From Rhizobium leguminosarum (GTDB taxonomy: Bacteria > Pseudomonadota > Alphaproteobacteria > Rhizobiales > Rhizobiaceae): DNA of 64,000 nt. Shown one piece after another: positions 28,753 through 37,070 of this stretch. The notes under the pieces are model-generated. The model was not told where the DNA came from, did no database searches, and saw only the letters and a program-made list of their open reading frames with translations. Position 1 is the first letter of the stretch. Every line of letters begins with the position of its first letter. The position numbers and the translations under genes were made by a program. Location of the stretch: positions 1,383,501 through 1,447,500 of the forward strand of contig NZ_JAGIOR010000001.1 in assembly GCF_017876795.1 (NCBI RefSeq), in the 5' to 3' direction.

Positions 28753-29931
28753 TCAGCCGCCGCCAAGAATGGACAGCGCCTCATCGGCGATGACCTGCTC
28801 CTCATCGGTGGCGATGACATGGGCGGCGATGCGGCTTTCCCTCGCGCTGATCGTGAACGCGTTGGCGGCATTGGCGTTTTCGTCGATCGCAAGACCGAGC
28901 CAGGAGAGCCGCCTCGCCACGCCGGCGCGGATCTCCGGCTGATGCTCGCCGATGCCGGCGGTGAAGACGACTGCGTCGAGGCCGCCAAGCGTTGCCGCCA
29001 TGCGGCCGATTTCGCCGGCGATGCGCAGCGTGAAGAGGTCGATCGCCTGGCGCGCCTCCAGCCGTGGGTCTTTTAGAAGGTCGCGGGTATCGGCGCTGAT
29101 GCCGGAGACGCCGAGCAGACCGGCGCGGTGATAGAGCAGGTCTTCGATTTCCTCGAAGGATTGGCGCCTTTCCCCTGCCAGATGCAGAATGACGCCGGGA
29201 TCGAGCCAGCCTGGGCGTGTCGCCATCGGAATGCCGTCGAGCGTCGAAAAGCCCATGCTGCAATCGCGGCTGACGCCTTGATCCAGCGCACAGAGGCTGG
29301 CGCCGCTGCCGAGATGAGCAACCACCACCTTTGCCGCGCGTGGCGCCTTGCGGACAAGCTCGCCGGCGACGAATTTATAGGAAAGCCCATGGAAACCGTA
29401 ACGCTTGACGCCCTCCTCATGCAGTGCACGGGGAATGGCGAAGCGGCGAACGAGATCGTCCTGCGTCGCATGGAAGGCGGTGTCGAAGGAGGCCATCTGG
29501 GCGAGATGCGGTTTCAAATGCCGCAGCGCGCGGATGAAACGCAGCGCCTGCGGCTGATGCAGGGGCGCAAGCGGCGTCAGCGCATCGACGGCATGGATTG
29601 CGGCATCGTCGAGGGCGATCGCCCTGGTGAAACGGTCACCGCCATGGACAACACGGTGGCCGGCGGCGCGCGTGGCGGTCATTTCGAAATGATCGGCGAG
29701 GAGCTTGAAGGTCTCATCGATGACGTCGTGCAGGTCTTCCGTCACCTCGGCCTTCAACGGCATGTCGAATGTCTGCGACCCCCGGCTCAGGCCGAGCGAG
29801 AGCGGTTCGGCGCGGAAATCGATCACACCCTTGCCGAGGCGCCGTGCTTTGGCGCCATCCATGGCAAAGATACCGATCTTGACGGTCGAGGAGCCGGCGT
29901 TGAAGGTCAGGAGCAGGTCGGTCGATGACAT
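28753..29931 (-). CDS. ackA: Acetate kinase
   Basis: AckA (392 residues) interconverts acetyl phosphate plus ADP and acetate plus ATP. Motifs are [12 protein letters not shown] at the start, [39 protein letters not shown] and the C-terminal FTAGIGEH. In rhizobia ackA commonly accompanies phosphoketolase, which produces acetyl phosphate. Here only a stump of that partner remains just downstream. Whether the kinase still has a local acetyl phosphate source is not visible. The ATG at 29931 has only a weak ribosome site. Confidence 0.95.
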   Translation of the reverse strand: MSSTDLLLTFNAGSSTVKIGIFAMDGAKARRLGKGVIDFRAEPLSLGLSRGSQTFDMPLKAEVTEDLHDVIDETFKLLADHFEMTATRAAGHRVVHGGDRFTRAIALDDAAIHAVDALTPLAPLHQPQALRFIRALRHLKPHLAQMASFDTAFHATQDDLVRRFAIPRALHEEGVKRYGFHGLSYKFVAGELVRKAPRAAKVVVAHLGSGASLCALDQGVSRDCSMGFSTLDGIPMATRPGWLDPGVILHLAGERRQSFEEIEDLLYHRAGLLGVSGISADTRDLLKDPRLEARQAIDLFTLRIAGEIGRMAATLGGLDAVVFTAGIGEHQPEIRAGVARRLSWLGLAIDENANAANAFTISARESRIAAHVIATDEEQVIADEALSILGGG

Positions 29932-30219
29932 GATCTTCGGAAGACTCCGCGCGGACGTGAGATTGCCGAACTTAGTGTCGGGAGCCGCGGACGGAAAGGC
30001 ATCCGTTCGCCCCGTTGCGCCTTTTTGTCTCCGCGCATCCTATCACCTTGTTCGGCGGGGATTGTGACGCCGCATGTTCATGGATGCGCCGGCCGGGCGT
30101 CGGTGACGGTCTATCGTCCGATGTCAGCGGCTCTCGGGCCAGACAAGCGTCATGAGACCTTCACGCGGCGGAATTATTAACAAAAGGCAAATTTGCAAAA
30201 CGGAATAAGGAACTATGCC

Positions 30220-31821
30220 ATGGCCGATATTGCCCCCAGCCAGGTTCATAGCGACGCCTCCCACCCGCTCCACAGTTCGAATTCGGCCGGCAAATGGTTC
30301 TTGCCGGTGTTCGGGCTGGTTCTGGTCTGCGGCCTTGGATACGTCGCCTATGCACTCGCCCGCGATCTGACAACCGCAGCTGCGGTTCCCTGGATTCTCT
30401 TGGGCCTTGCGCTGCTGATCGCGCTCGGTTTCGAATTCGTCAACGGTTTCCACGATACGGCCAATGCCGTCGCCACCGTCATCTACACGCGTTCCATGCC
30501 AGCGGAATTCGCCGTCATCTGGTCCGGCTTCTTCAACTTCCTCGGCGTACTGACCTCGAGCGGCGCCGTCGCCTTCGGAATTCTGGCGCTGCTGCCGGTG
30601 GAACTGATCCTGCAGGTCGGGTCCGGCTCCGGCCTTGCCATGGTGTTTGCGTTGCTGATCGGCGCGATCGTCTGGAATCTCGGCACCTGGTATCTCGGCC
30701 TGCCGTCGTCGAGTTCGCATACGCTTGTGGGATCGATCATCGGTGTCGGCCTTGCCAATCAGTTCCTGGCGCCGGCAGGCACCGCGACGAGCGGTGTCGA
30801 CTGGTCGCAGGCGACCAATATCGGCCTGTCGCTGCTGATCTCGCCGCTGATCGGCTTCGGTCTTTCCGCGGTGCTTCTGCTGGTCATGAAACTTCTGGTG
30901 CGCAACAAGGAGCTCTATGCCGAACCGAGGGGCAACCAGCCGCCGCCGCTCTGGATCCGCGCGATCCTGATCTTCACCTGCACCGGCGTCAGCTTCGCCC
31001 ATGGCTCCAACGACGGCCAGAAGGGCATGGGCCTCATCATGCTCATCCTGATCGGCCTCGTGCCGACAGCCTTCGCACTGAACCGCACGCCCGATGTCAA
31101 CTATCTCGAAGCCTACAAATCGGCATCGATCCAGGTGGAAACCGCGCTCGGCAAATATGTGAAGCTTGGTGTGACCATCACTGACTACAAGGCAGAGGTC
31201 AGCAACGCCGTCAAAAACAAGACCTGGACGGATGCGACGACGCCGGCTCTGCAGCAATATATTCATCAGACGAGCGCCGAAGTCGCTGGTTTCCCGACGC
31301 TCGAAGCAGTGCCGACCAATCTCGTCGGCAACGTCCGCAACGACATCTACCTGATCGGCGAGGCGCTGAAGCTGATCGACAAGCAGAAGCTGCTGCCGAT
31401 GGATGCCGGTGACCTCAGCGCAGTGACGAACTATCACAAGGCGGTCGACAACGCGACGAAGTTCATCCCGCTCTGGGTGAAGGTGGCGGTCGCGATCGCG
31501 CTTGGCCTCGGCACGATGGTGGGCTGGAAGCGCATCGTCGTCACAGTCGGTGAAAAGATCGGCAAGACGCATCTGACTTACGGCCAGGGCGCCGCAGCCG
31601 AGGTCGTCGCGATGATCACCATCGCCTCGGCCGACCATCTCGGCCTGCCGGTCTCGACCACGCATGTGCTGTCGTCAGGCGTCGCCGGCACCATGGCGGC
31701 GAACGGTTCCGGCCTGCAATGGTCGACCGTGCGCAATATGCTGATGGCCTGGGTGCTGACGCTGCCGGCCTCGATTGCAATCGCCTTCGTGCTTTTCGTG
31801 ATCCTGCGCCAGGTGTTTTAG
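30220..31821 (+). CDS. Inorganic phosphate transporter, Pit/PHO4 family
   Basis: The 533-residue membrane protein has about 12 helices and the duplicated PHO4 signature: GFEFVNGFHDTANAVATVIYTRSM (about residues 72-95) and HLGLPVSTTHVLSSGVAGTMA near the C-terminus. It moves phosphate, usually as a metal-phosphate complex, with protons. A long soluble insertion (about 290-400, from NYLEAYKSASI to the YHKAVDNATKF region) interrupts the membrane part, as in other alphaproteobacterial members. ATG 30220 has AAGG upstream; TTG 30193 is less likely. No PhoB box was seen upstream. Confidence 0.92.
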   Translation: MADIAPSQVHSDASHPLHSSNSAGKWFLPVFGLVLVCGLGYVAYALARDLTTAAAVPWILLGLALLIALGFEFVNGFHDTANAVATVIYTRSMPAEFAVIWSGFFNFLGVLTSSGAVAFGILALLPVELILQVGSGSGLAMVFALLIGAIVWNLGTWYLGLPSSSSHTLVGSIIGVGLANQFLAPAGTATSGVDWSQATNIGLSLLISPLIGFGLSAVLLLVMKLLVRNKELYAEPRGNQPPPLWIRAILIFTCTGVSFAHGSNDGQKGMGLIMLILIGLVPTAFALNRTPDVNYLEAYKSASIQVETALGKYVKLGVTITDYKAEVSNAVKNKTWTDATTPALQQYIHQTSAEVAGFPTLEAVPTNLVGNVRNDIYLIGEALKLIDKQKLLPMDAGDLSAVTNYHKAVDNATKFIPLWVKVAVAIALGLGTMVGWKRIVVTVGEKIGKTHLTYGQGAAAEVVAMITIASADHLGLPVSTTHVLSSGVAGTMAANGSGLQWSTVRNMLMAWVLTLPASIAIAFVLFVILRQVF

Positions 31822-31827
31822 AGCAAA

Positions 31828-31887
31828 TTCCAGGAAAAGTGCGAAGCGGTTTTCCCAGGCAAAGCGCGAAGCGGTTTTGCCGGGAAT
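31828..31887. repeat. Two tandem copies of a short GCGAAGCGGTTTT motif
   Basis: AAAAGTGCGAAGCGGTTTTCC and AAAGCGCGAAGCGGTTTTGCC follow each other with a period of about 25 bp between the Pit gene and the GGDEF-EAL gene. The same core is scattered through rhizobial intergenic DNA as I recall it. No function is known to me. Confidence 0.6.
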
Positions 31888-31912
31888 TGCGTCAAAAAGG
31901 TAGGGCATTGCG

Positions 31913-33484
31913 TCAGGCGGTTGAGGCCAGACTGGTATTGCGATCACTGATGAAGTTGCCCGTCTCGGCGGCGGGCATCGCCTTGCCGAAAAGATAGCCC
32001 TGGCCGATGTCGCAGCCGAGTTGCAGCAGGAAGGCGAACTGGCCGTGCTCCTCTACGCCTTCCGCGGTCGTCTTGATGTTGAGGCTCCTGCCGAGTCCGA
32101 GCATGGCGCGGACGATTTTTTCCTGACGTTCGTCGTCGCGATAGGTAGCGATGAAGCTTTTGTCGATCTTGATCTTGTCGAAACGATAGCGGGCGAGCTG
32201 GGCGAGGCTCGAATAGCCCGTGCCGAAATCGTCGAGTGCGATCTGGATACCGGCCGCGTGCAGTTCGTCGAGGATGACGGCGGCGATGGCGGGATCCTGG
32301 ATCAGCGCGTTCTCGGTGATCTCCACTTCCAGGCGCTGCGGCGGCAGCCGGCTTGCCGAAAGGACCTTGAGAATGCGCGACGTCAGCAACCTGTCTTCCA
32401 TCTGTACCGGCGAGACGTTGAAGGACAACATCATATGGTCCGGCCAGGTGAGTGCGTCGCTGCAGGCCTGGGCGAGAAGATCCTCGAACAATGCGGTGAT
32501 CATCCCGTTTTCCTCGGCGATATCGATGAAGACCGGCGGCGGAATGTTGACGCCATCCTCACCGATCCAGCGCGCCAGCGCCTCGAAGCCGCAGAGCTGA
32601 CCGGTCTTCAGGTTGATCAGCGGCTGATAGAAGGGTTTGATCGCCTTATTTGCGATTGCAGCGCGCAGCCTAGTTTCCAGCGCAGCGCGTTCCGTTACCT
32701 TGTCCCGCATGGCCGGTTCGAAAACGAAATAATGGTTCGGGCCGCGTGATTTCGCCTCGTACATGGCGAGGTCGGCACGATGTGCGGCATCTTCCAGCGG
32801 TTCGGCTCCCTCGGCCCAACGGTCATAGCCGACGCTGGCGCCGACTTCGACGGCAAAGCCGTCGATATGGATCGGCCGGGTGACGGCCTGGATCAGCAGT
32901 CTGGCAAAACGCTCCTCGCGCTGCGTAGTCAGGGCAAAGGCCACAATGATGAATTCGTCGCCGCCGAAGCGATAGACGCAATCGGCATTGCCGAGCGTGC
33001 AGATCCGTCTGGCAACCTCGATCAGCAGGATATCGCCGCCCTTGTGGCCGACAAGATCGTTGACTTTCTTGAAGCCGTCGAGGTCGACGGAGAAGAGCGT
33101 GACGTTGCGGTCCCATTCCTCGATCTGGTCCTCATCGTCCTTGATTGGCCGTGAGAGGATCTTGCGTTCGAAGGCGTAGCGGTTCGGCAGCTTGGTCAGG
33201 TGGTCGTGGGTGGCGGTCCAATCGGCCTTCGCCTGGGCGACGGCGCGCAGTTCCGTTTCCTTGCGCAGGTCGGCGATGCGCAGCACCGAATAGATGAAGC
33301 TCATTGCGCCGGCGATGCCGAGCGCCAGAACGAGTTTGTCGGCGCCATATTCGCCGAAACCGGTCATGAAGAAGACAAGGCTGTCGTCGAGCTGCAAGAG
33401 CGCGCCGAGGAGCCAGAGAGTTATCCCAAGCCCGACGATCGACACGCATTGCCTTCCGGCCCTGCTCTGGAAAAACACCGGCAT
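31913..33484 (-). CDS. Membrane-anchored GGDEF-EAL cyclic-di-GMP protein
   Basis: The 523-residue protein has two N-terminal membrane helices (about 12-32 and 48-66) with a very short loop between, and so no extracytoplasmic sensor domain. A GGDEF domain follows with FGGDEF near residue 174. The EAL domain keeps FEALARW (about 301), EVEITEN, LDDFGTGYSSL, KIDKSF, AEGVEE and GQGYLFGKA. Both active sites look intact. It converges with the Pit gene and is the second such protein in the window. ATG 33484 is the first start. Confidence 0.92.
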   Translation of the reverse strand: MPVFFQSRAGRQCVSIVGLGITLWLLGALLQLDDSLVFFMTGFGEYGADKLVLALGIAGAMSFIYSVLRIADLRKETELRAVAQAKADWTATHDHLTKLPNRYAFERKILSRPIKDDEDQIEEWDRNVTLFSVDLDGFKKVNDLVGHKGGDILLIEVARRICTLGNADCVYRFGGDEFIIVAFALTTQREERFARLLIQAVTRPIHIDGFAVEVGASVGYDRWAEGAEPLEDAAHRADLAMYEAKSRGPNHYFVFEPAMRDKVTERAALETRLRAAIANKAIKPFYQPLINLKTGQLCGFEALARWIGEDGVNIPPPVFIDIAEENGMITALFEDLLAQACSDALTWPDHMMLSFNVSPVQMEDRLLTSRILKVLSASRLPPQRLEVEITENALIQDPAIAAVILDELHAAGIQIALDDFGTGYSSLAQLARYRFDKIKIDKSFIATYRDDERQEKIVRAMLGLGRSLNIKTTAEGVEEHGQFAFLLQLGCDIGQGYLFGKAMPAAETGNFISDRNTSLASTA

Positions 33485-33681
33485 ATGGTCTTCTCCGACT
33501 CCACCCGCGCCGAAGTAATCACGAAAGTCTGAAATGTTCGTTGAAACCAGAAGGCGAATTATCAGAGCGGCAGCCTATGGCTGTGCCGTGGAGGGACTGA
33601 GGGCGCTTTCGCGGAACCGGGTAAAACGCTGAGCGCGATCCTCGTCGTGATTGCAGACCGGCAGGCGCGGGAAAGAACGAA

Positions 33682-33708
33682 GGCGAGCGTGCCGTGGCAC
33701 CGCTCGCC
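33682..33708 (-). terminator. Terminator after the 38-residue membrane protein gene
   Basis: GGCGAGCG and CGCTCGCC pair around a second inner stem (TGCC/GGCA). On the minus strand it follows the stop by about 10 bases and precedes a T-rich TTCGTTCTTTC. Confidence 0.55.
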
Positions 33709-33719
33709 CTTTTCGTGCT

Positions 33720-33836
33720 TCAGGCGGTAACGATCAGCAGCGGTACGCTGACGATGAGACCGACCAGAACCGCAATTGTGGCGACACGCACCAAACGCAG
33801 GCGCCGCGTGCGCTCCCCACTCCAGTCATATGTCAT
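33720..33836 (-). CDS. Small single-span membrane protein, 38 residues
   Basis: I do not recognise the family. Reading from ATG 33836, the product is MTYDWSGERTRRLRLVRVAT followed by IAVLVGLIVSVPLLIVTA. A short polar segment rich in Arg comes first, then one hydrophobic helix to the end, giving an N-in membrane topology by the positive-inside rule. AAGGAG lies 9 bases before the ATG, and a hairpin terminator follows the TGA, so this looks like a complete small transcription unit. It lies between a GGDEF-EAL gene and a histidine phosphatase gene. Confidence 0.68.
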   Translation of the reverse strand: MTYDWSGERTRRLRLVRVATIAVLVGLIVSVPLLIVTA

Positions 33837-33926
33837 TTCTTCCATCTCCTTGGGACAAGGAAGTAGTCCCGGCGAAACCGGGTTCAATAGAGATGACGCG
33901 ATTTGCTTGCGTAAGGCTGGATAAGA

Positions 33927-34490
33927 TCAGAGATCACTAATACTGAAGCGTAGCGACCAGCGCCGCCCATTGCTGGTCATGCGAACGATTGCGAGCGGCT
34001 CGACGTCCATCAGCCAGAAGGAGGAGAGCGGCGTCCGAAGCACATGCGCGACCGCCGCCCGGATAACCGCAGCGTGGCTGACCGCGATCACATGGCCGCC
34101 GAGCAGGGATTGCTCATCCATCCAGCTGGCAACGCGTGTGCGCAGGTCGACAAAGCTCTCGCCGCCGTGCGGTGCGGTTTCTGGATCGCTCATCCAGGCC
34201 ATGAGGCTTTCCGGCTCCTCTGCTTCTATCGCGGCGATCGGCCTGCCGGCCCAGCGACCGTGGTCGCAGTCGCGAAGCGCCGGGTCAGTCAGGGCATCGA
34301 GACGAAGCGCTAGCGCCGTCTGGCGGGCGCGCAACGCGGGGCTTGCAGCAATGCGGTCGGCGCGGGGTGGCGCAACCATCCCGGCCGCTTCCTCCACCGT
34401 CTTGTCTTCCAGCGGTTCGTCGAGCGGGAACAGGGCTTTGCGGCTCGCCATCGTCGCGCCGTGACAGATCCAGGTGAGGCGTGTGTTCAT
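33927..34490 (-). CDS. Histidine phosphatase family protein with an altered RHG motif, next to cobalt transport genes
   Basis: The 187-residue protein has the phosphoglycerate mutase-like fold: the N-terminal motif reads WICHGATMAS where RHGxT is usual. It also has ASPALRARQTALAL, the acidic DCDHGRW and the second His in VSHAAVIRAAVAHVL. The nucleophile His is kept but the Arg before it is Cys. ATG 34490 gives normal length. It is divergent from a B12 riboswitch and cbtBA, so a cobalamin-linked role (CobC-like) is possible but unproven. Confidence 0.8.
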   Translation of the reverse strand: MNTRLTWICHGATMASRKALFPLDEPLEDKTVEEAAGMVAPPRADRIAASPALRARQTALALRLDALTDPALRDCDHGRWAGRPIAAIEAEEPESLMAWMSDPETAPHGGESFVDLRTRVASWMDEQSLLGGHVIAVSHAAVIRAAVAHVLRTPLSSFWLMDVEPLAIVRMTSNGRRWSLRFSISDL

Positions 34491-34551
34491 GGTCGTTCTG
34501 ATCTCCGAGGAGGGAGTGGGAGGCGGCCCTTTGCCGGCTTGTGAAGTTTCG

Positions 34552-34581
34552 TTGACAGTCTCTTCGGCGTGCAGATATAAC
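34552..34581 (+). promoter_or_regulatory. Sigma-70 promoter of the cbtBA transcript
   Basis: TTGACA at 34552-34557 and TATAAC at 34576-34581 are 18 bases apart. The predicted start lies at the beginning of the riboswitch. Confidence 0.6.
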
Positions 34582-34585
34582 CGTG

Positions 34586-34690
34586 CTGTTGCGGGTTTGG
34601 AAGCCGGTGTAAATCCGGCACGGTCGCGCCGCTGTGACCAGCGTGTCGAAGGTTCTTCGCGCTGGAAGTCAGACCCTGCCGCACAAGCAC
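34586..34690 (+). ncRNA. Cobalamin (AdoCbl) riboswitch
   Basis: The core reads GAAGCCGGTGTAAATCCGGC (34600-34619), then ACGGTCGCGCCGCTGTGA, then later GGAAGTCAGACCCTGCCGC (34663-34681). These are the conserved blocks of the B12 riboswitch, including the B12 box. It would shut expression of the downstream cobalt transporter when adenosylcobalamin is plentiful. The ribosome site GGAGG of cbtB is only 26 bases further, which suggests translational control; no terminator hairpin was seen. Confidence 0.93.
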
Positions 34691-34725
34691 TCTTTCGACT
34701 GAACGCGTCATTCCCGGAGGAATAC

Positions 34726-34935
34726 ATGTCTGACACCACTTTTGCGCCCGTCGCGGCACCGGCGCCGATCCCTGTAGGAGAGATCCTGCCATGGGCGATC
34801 TTCGGCGGCCTGCTGATGCTCATCGCCATCTATTTCGTCGGCACCGAGGAAGGCGCGATGGCGCTGTTCAACGGCATGTATGTGCACGAATTCGTGCATG
34901 ACGGCCGTCATCTCCTCGGCTTTCCCTGCCACTAA
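34726..34935 (+). CDS. cbtB: Cobalt transporter subunit CbtB
   Basis: CbtB is 69 residues with one membrane helix (PWAIFGGLLMLIAIYFVG, about residues 22-42). The His-rich C-terminal signature YVHEFVHDGRHLLGFPCH probably captures cobalt. It acts with CbtA in the inner membrane to supply cobalt for B12 synthesis. ATG 34726 has GGAGG 5 bases upstream. It is the first gene after the cobalamin riboswitch and 13 bp ahead of cbtA. Confidence 0.94.
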   Translation: MSDTTFAPVAAPAPIPVGEILPWAIFGGLLMLIAIYFVGTEEGAMALFNGMYVHEFVHDGRHLLGFPCH

Positions 34936-34948
34936 GGGGGATCCTGAC

Positions 34949-35695
34949 ATGGTTGGAAATCTTCTGCTTCGCGGCATGCTCGCGGGGCTGATTGCTGGCA
35001 TTCTGGTTTTCGCTTTCGCTCATATCTTCGGCGAACCGCTGGTCGATGCGGCGATCGCCTTCGAGGAGGCGAGCGCCCAGGCTGCCGGCGAAGCTGCCGA
35101 ACCTGAAATCGTCAGCCGGACCACGCAGGCCGGTCTTGGCCTTTTCACCGGCGTCATGGCCTACAGTATTGCCGTCGGCGGGCTTTTCGCGCTTGCCTTC
35201 GCTTTCGTGCATGGCCGCGTCAGCAGCCTTTCGGCGCGCGGCACCTCGGCGGTCATCGCCATTGCCGCCTTCGTGGCGATCGTGCTTGTTCCCGGCATCA
35301 AGTATCCGGCTAATCCGCCGGCGGTCGGTAATCCTGACACGATCGGCGTCAGGACCGAGCTGTTCTTCCTGATGATCGTCGTCTCGCTCGCTGCCCTGAT
35401 TGCCGCGGTGGCGCTGTCGCGCCGTCTTTCCGAACGTTTCGGTCTCTGGAACGGCGCGATCATCGCCGGCATCGGTTATCTCGTCTTCATCGGCCTGGTG
35501 CTTTATCTGCTGCCGCCGATCAACGAGGTGCCGGAGAACTTCTCGGCGATGGTACTCTGGCGTTTCCGCACGACCTCGCTCGGCATGCATGTGATCCTCT
35601 GGGCAACGCTCGGTCTTGCCTTTGGAGCGCTGGCGGAAAAGCGGGTTGCCGCGAAGGGCGGGCAACGGGGCCGGCCGGCAACGGCCTTTCACTGA
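34949..35695 (+). CDS. cbtA: Cobalt transporter subunit CbtA
   Basis: CbtA is a 248-residue membrane protein with about six helices (for example LLLRGMLAGLIAGILVFAFA, TGVMAYSIAVGGLFALAFAF, IIAGIGYLVFIGLVLYLLPP). The conserved loop PGIKYPANPPAVGNPDTI is a family hallmark. With CbtB it forms a B12-regulated cobalt uptake system. ATG 34949 has GGGGGATCC upstream. A hairpin terminator follows the stop. Confidence 0.94.
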   Translation: MVGNLLLRGMLAGLIAGILVFAFAHIFGEPLVDAAIAFEEASAQAAGEAAEPEIVSRTTQAGLGLFTGVMAYSIAVGGLFALAFAFVHGRVSSLSARGTSAVIAIAAFVAIVLVPGIKYPANPPAVGNPDTIGVRTELFFLMIVVSLAALIAAVALSRRLSERFGLWNGAIIAGIGYLVFIGLVLYLLPPINEVPENFSAMVLWRFRTTSLGMHVILWATLGLAFGALAEKRVAAKGGQRGRPATAFH

Positions 35696-35702
35696 ACACA
35701 TC

Positions 35703-35735
35703 AAGGGCGCCGTTTTGCCGGCGCCCTTAGGTTTT
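35703..35735 (+). terminator. Terminator after cbtA
   Basis: A perfect 10-bp stem AAGGGCGCCG/CGGCGCCCTT with a TTTTGC loop is followed by AGGTTTT. It begins 8 bp past the cbtA stop and may let some transcription continue into the next gene. Confidence 0.75.
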
Positions 35736-35744
35736 CGGGCGACT

Positions 35745-36377
35745 ATGAAAAGCAGCAGAGCCATATCACTCCTGTCGACGGCCTTTGCCGCCGCGGCTTT
35801 CTTTTACGTGCCTGCTGAAAACGCTCTTGCTCATAGCCGCAGCGCCAGCGGCAGCCATGCCGGCCTCGATATCCCTGAAATCGCGCATGGCGAGATGGCG
35901 GTGATTTCGGACTATCGCGGCCGAATTATCGGCCTGGCGTCCCGCGCAGTCGACACGAACGAGCCATTCCGGCGCGTTCTGAACTATGCCGAAATCCAGT
36001 ATTCCTATTGTCTCTGGGGGCGGATGCCGGGCACCGTGAGCGACGAGCAGAGCCCGTTCAATGAATGCGCTCATGCCTATCTGGCGGCGACCAAGGCGGT
36101 ATTGCTTTCGATGCGCGAGATGCCGCGGGAGGCCGTTGCGGCTGGTGAAATCATTTCAGCTGTCGATGCCGACATGGTGCGGCGTAGCCTGGCGCTCATC
36201 ACCTGCCGGTTCAGCGGCGAGGCCTTCAACACCGCCGATGTCGTCAAGCCACGCTGGAGCAAAGTGCCATTTCATGCCGCCAGCATGGCGTCGCTGACGG
36301 GACTCGCCGCTCTGTTCGCCCTTCTGGTGTTTGCGCTTGGCCGCTTTCTGCGACCGAAGGCTCAATCGTCGGAATAG
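35745..36377 (+). CDS. Exported protein of unknown function with C-terminal membrane anchor
   Basis: I do not recognise the family. The 210-residue product has a signal peptide (AFAAAAFFYVPAENALAHS). The periplasmic domain holds four Cys (YSYCLWG, FNECAHAY and ALITCRFS are visible) and a helical CAHAYLAATKAVLLSMREM segment. Near the end there is one membrane helix (LTGLAALFALLVFALGRFL) with a basic tail. It lies just past the cbtA terminator in the same direction, so a link to cobalt handling is only positional. Its last 16 bp overlap the 3' end of the opposing oxidoreductase gene. Confidence 0.7.
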   Translation: MKSSRAISLLSTAFAAAAFFYVPAENALAHSRSASGSHAGLDIPEIAHGEMAVISDYRGRIIGLASRAVDTNEPFRRVLNYAEIQYSYCLWGRMPGTVSDEQSPFNECAHAYLAATKAVLLSMREMPREAVAAGEIISAVDADMVRRSLALITCRFSGEAFNTADVVKPRWSKVPFHAASMASLTGLAALFALLVFALGRFLRPKAQSSE

Positions 36378-37027
36378 CGCTGCTCGCGCCACGGATCGCC
36401 ATACATATGGTAGCCGTTCTTTTCCCAGAAGCCGGCCTCGTCACCCGGCATCAGTTCGATTCGGCGCAGCCATTTGGCGCTTTTCCAGAAATAAAGATGC
36501 GGCACGACGAGGCGCATCGGGCCGCCGTGGTCCGGCGTCAGCGGCAGGCCTTCCCATGATGTCACAAGGATCGCGTCCTCGGCGGCGAAATCGGTAAGCG
36601 GCAGGTTGGTGGTATAGCCGTCATAACTCGTCAGCATGACGTAACCGGCTTCTGGCTTCGGCATGGCGAGATCGAGCAGATCGCGCGTGGAAACACCCTG
36701 CCATTTGTTATCGTAGCGCGACCAGGTGGTCACGCAGTGGATATCGCTGACCTTGGTGCTCTGCTCAATCGCCTGGAAGTCGGCCCAGGTGAGTGTGAGC
36801 GTCGTTTCGACGAGGCCGCGCACTTGGAGACGCCAGGTATCGGTGGAGATGACGGGCTGCTGGCCGAGATCGAGCACCGGCCAGTTTTTGACGAGATGCT
36901 GGCCGGGTGGCAGGCGCTCGGCTTCAGGGCGGCTGATGCGGCCCGTCAGGAACTTGCCCTCTGCCGCCCAGCGACGCTTGGAGCTGGTGAGCTTGCTGTC
37001 TGCGGGCGTCTTGTCGTCGCTCGTGAT
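36362..37027 (-). CDS. Sulfite-oxidase-like molybdopterin oxidoreductase without a normal start codon
   Basis: The product is a soluble SUOX-fold oxidoreductase of the YuiH type, about 221 residues, using molybdenum cofactor. LQVRGLVETTLTLTWADFQ, SDIHCVTTWSRYDNKWQGV (with the Mo-ligating Cys in HCVTTW) and HGGPMRLVVPHLYFWKSAKW are diagnostic. The family start should be near 37027, where the codon is ATC preceded by AAGGAA. No ATG, GTG or TTG exists in frame nearby; the next ATG is at 37243, inside the divergent kinase gene. The substrate is unknown. Confidence 0.85.
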   Translation of the reverse strand: MTSDDKTPADSKLTSSKRRWAAEGKFLTGRISRPEAERLPPGQHLVKNWPVLDLGQQPVISTDTWRLQVRGLVETTLTLTWADFQAIEQSTKVSDIHCVTTWSRYDNKWQGVSTRDLLDLAMPKPEAGYVMLTSYDGYTTNLPLTDFAAEDAILVTSWEGLPLTPDHGGPMRLVVPHLYFWKSAKWLRRIELMPGDEAGFWEKNGYHMYGDPWREQRYSDD

Positions 37028-37070
37028 GGGGTTCCTTGCGATGCGGCAATAGGATATCGGCCCTTGCCGG

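Noticed and set aside
29932..30219. Pho box before the Pit transporter gene
   Set aside because: No pair of CTGTCAT-like half-sites at the right spacing was visible; only weak partial matches occur.
30124..31665. 513-codon minus-strand frame opposite the Pit transporter
   Set aside because: Shadow frame; the charged translation is the complement of membrane helices.
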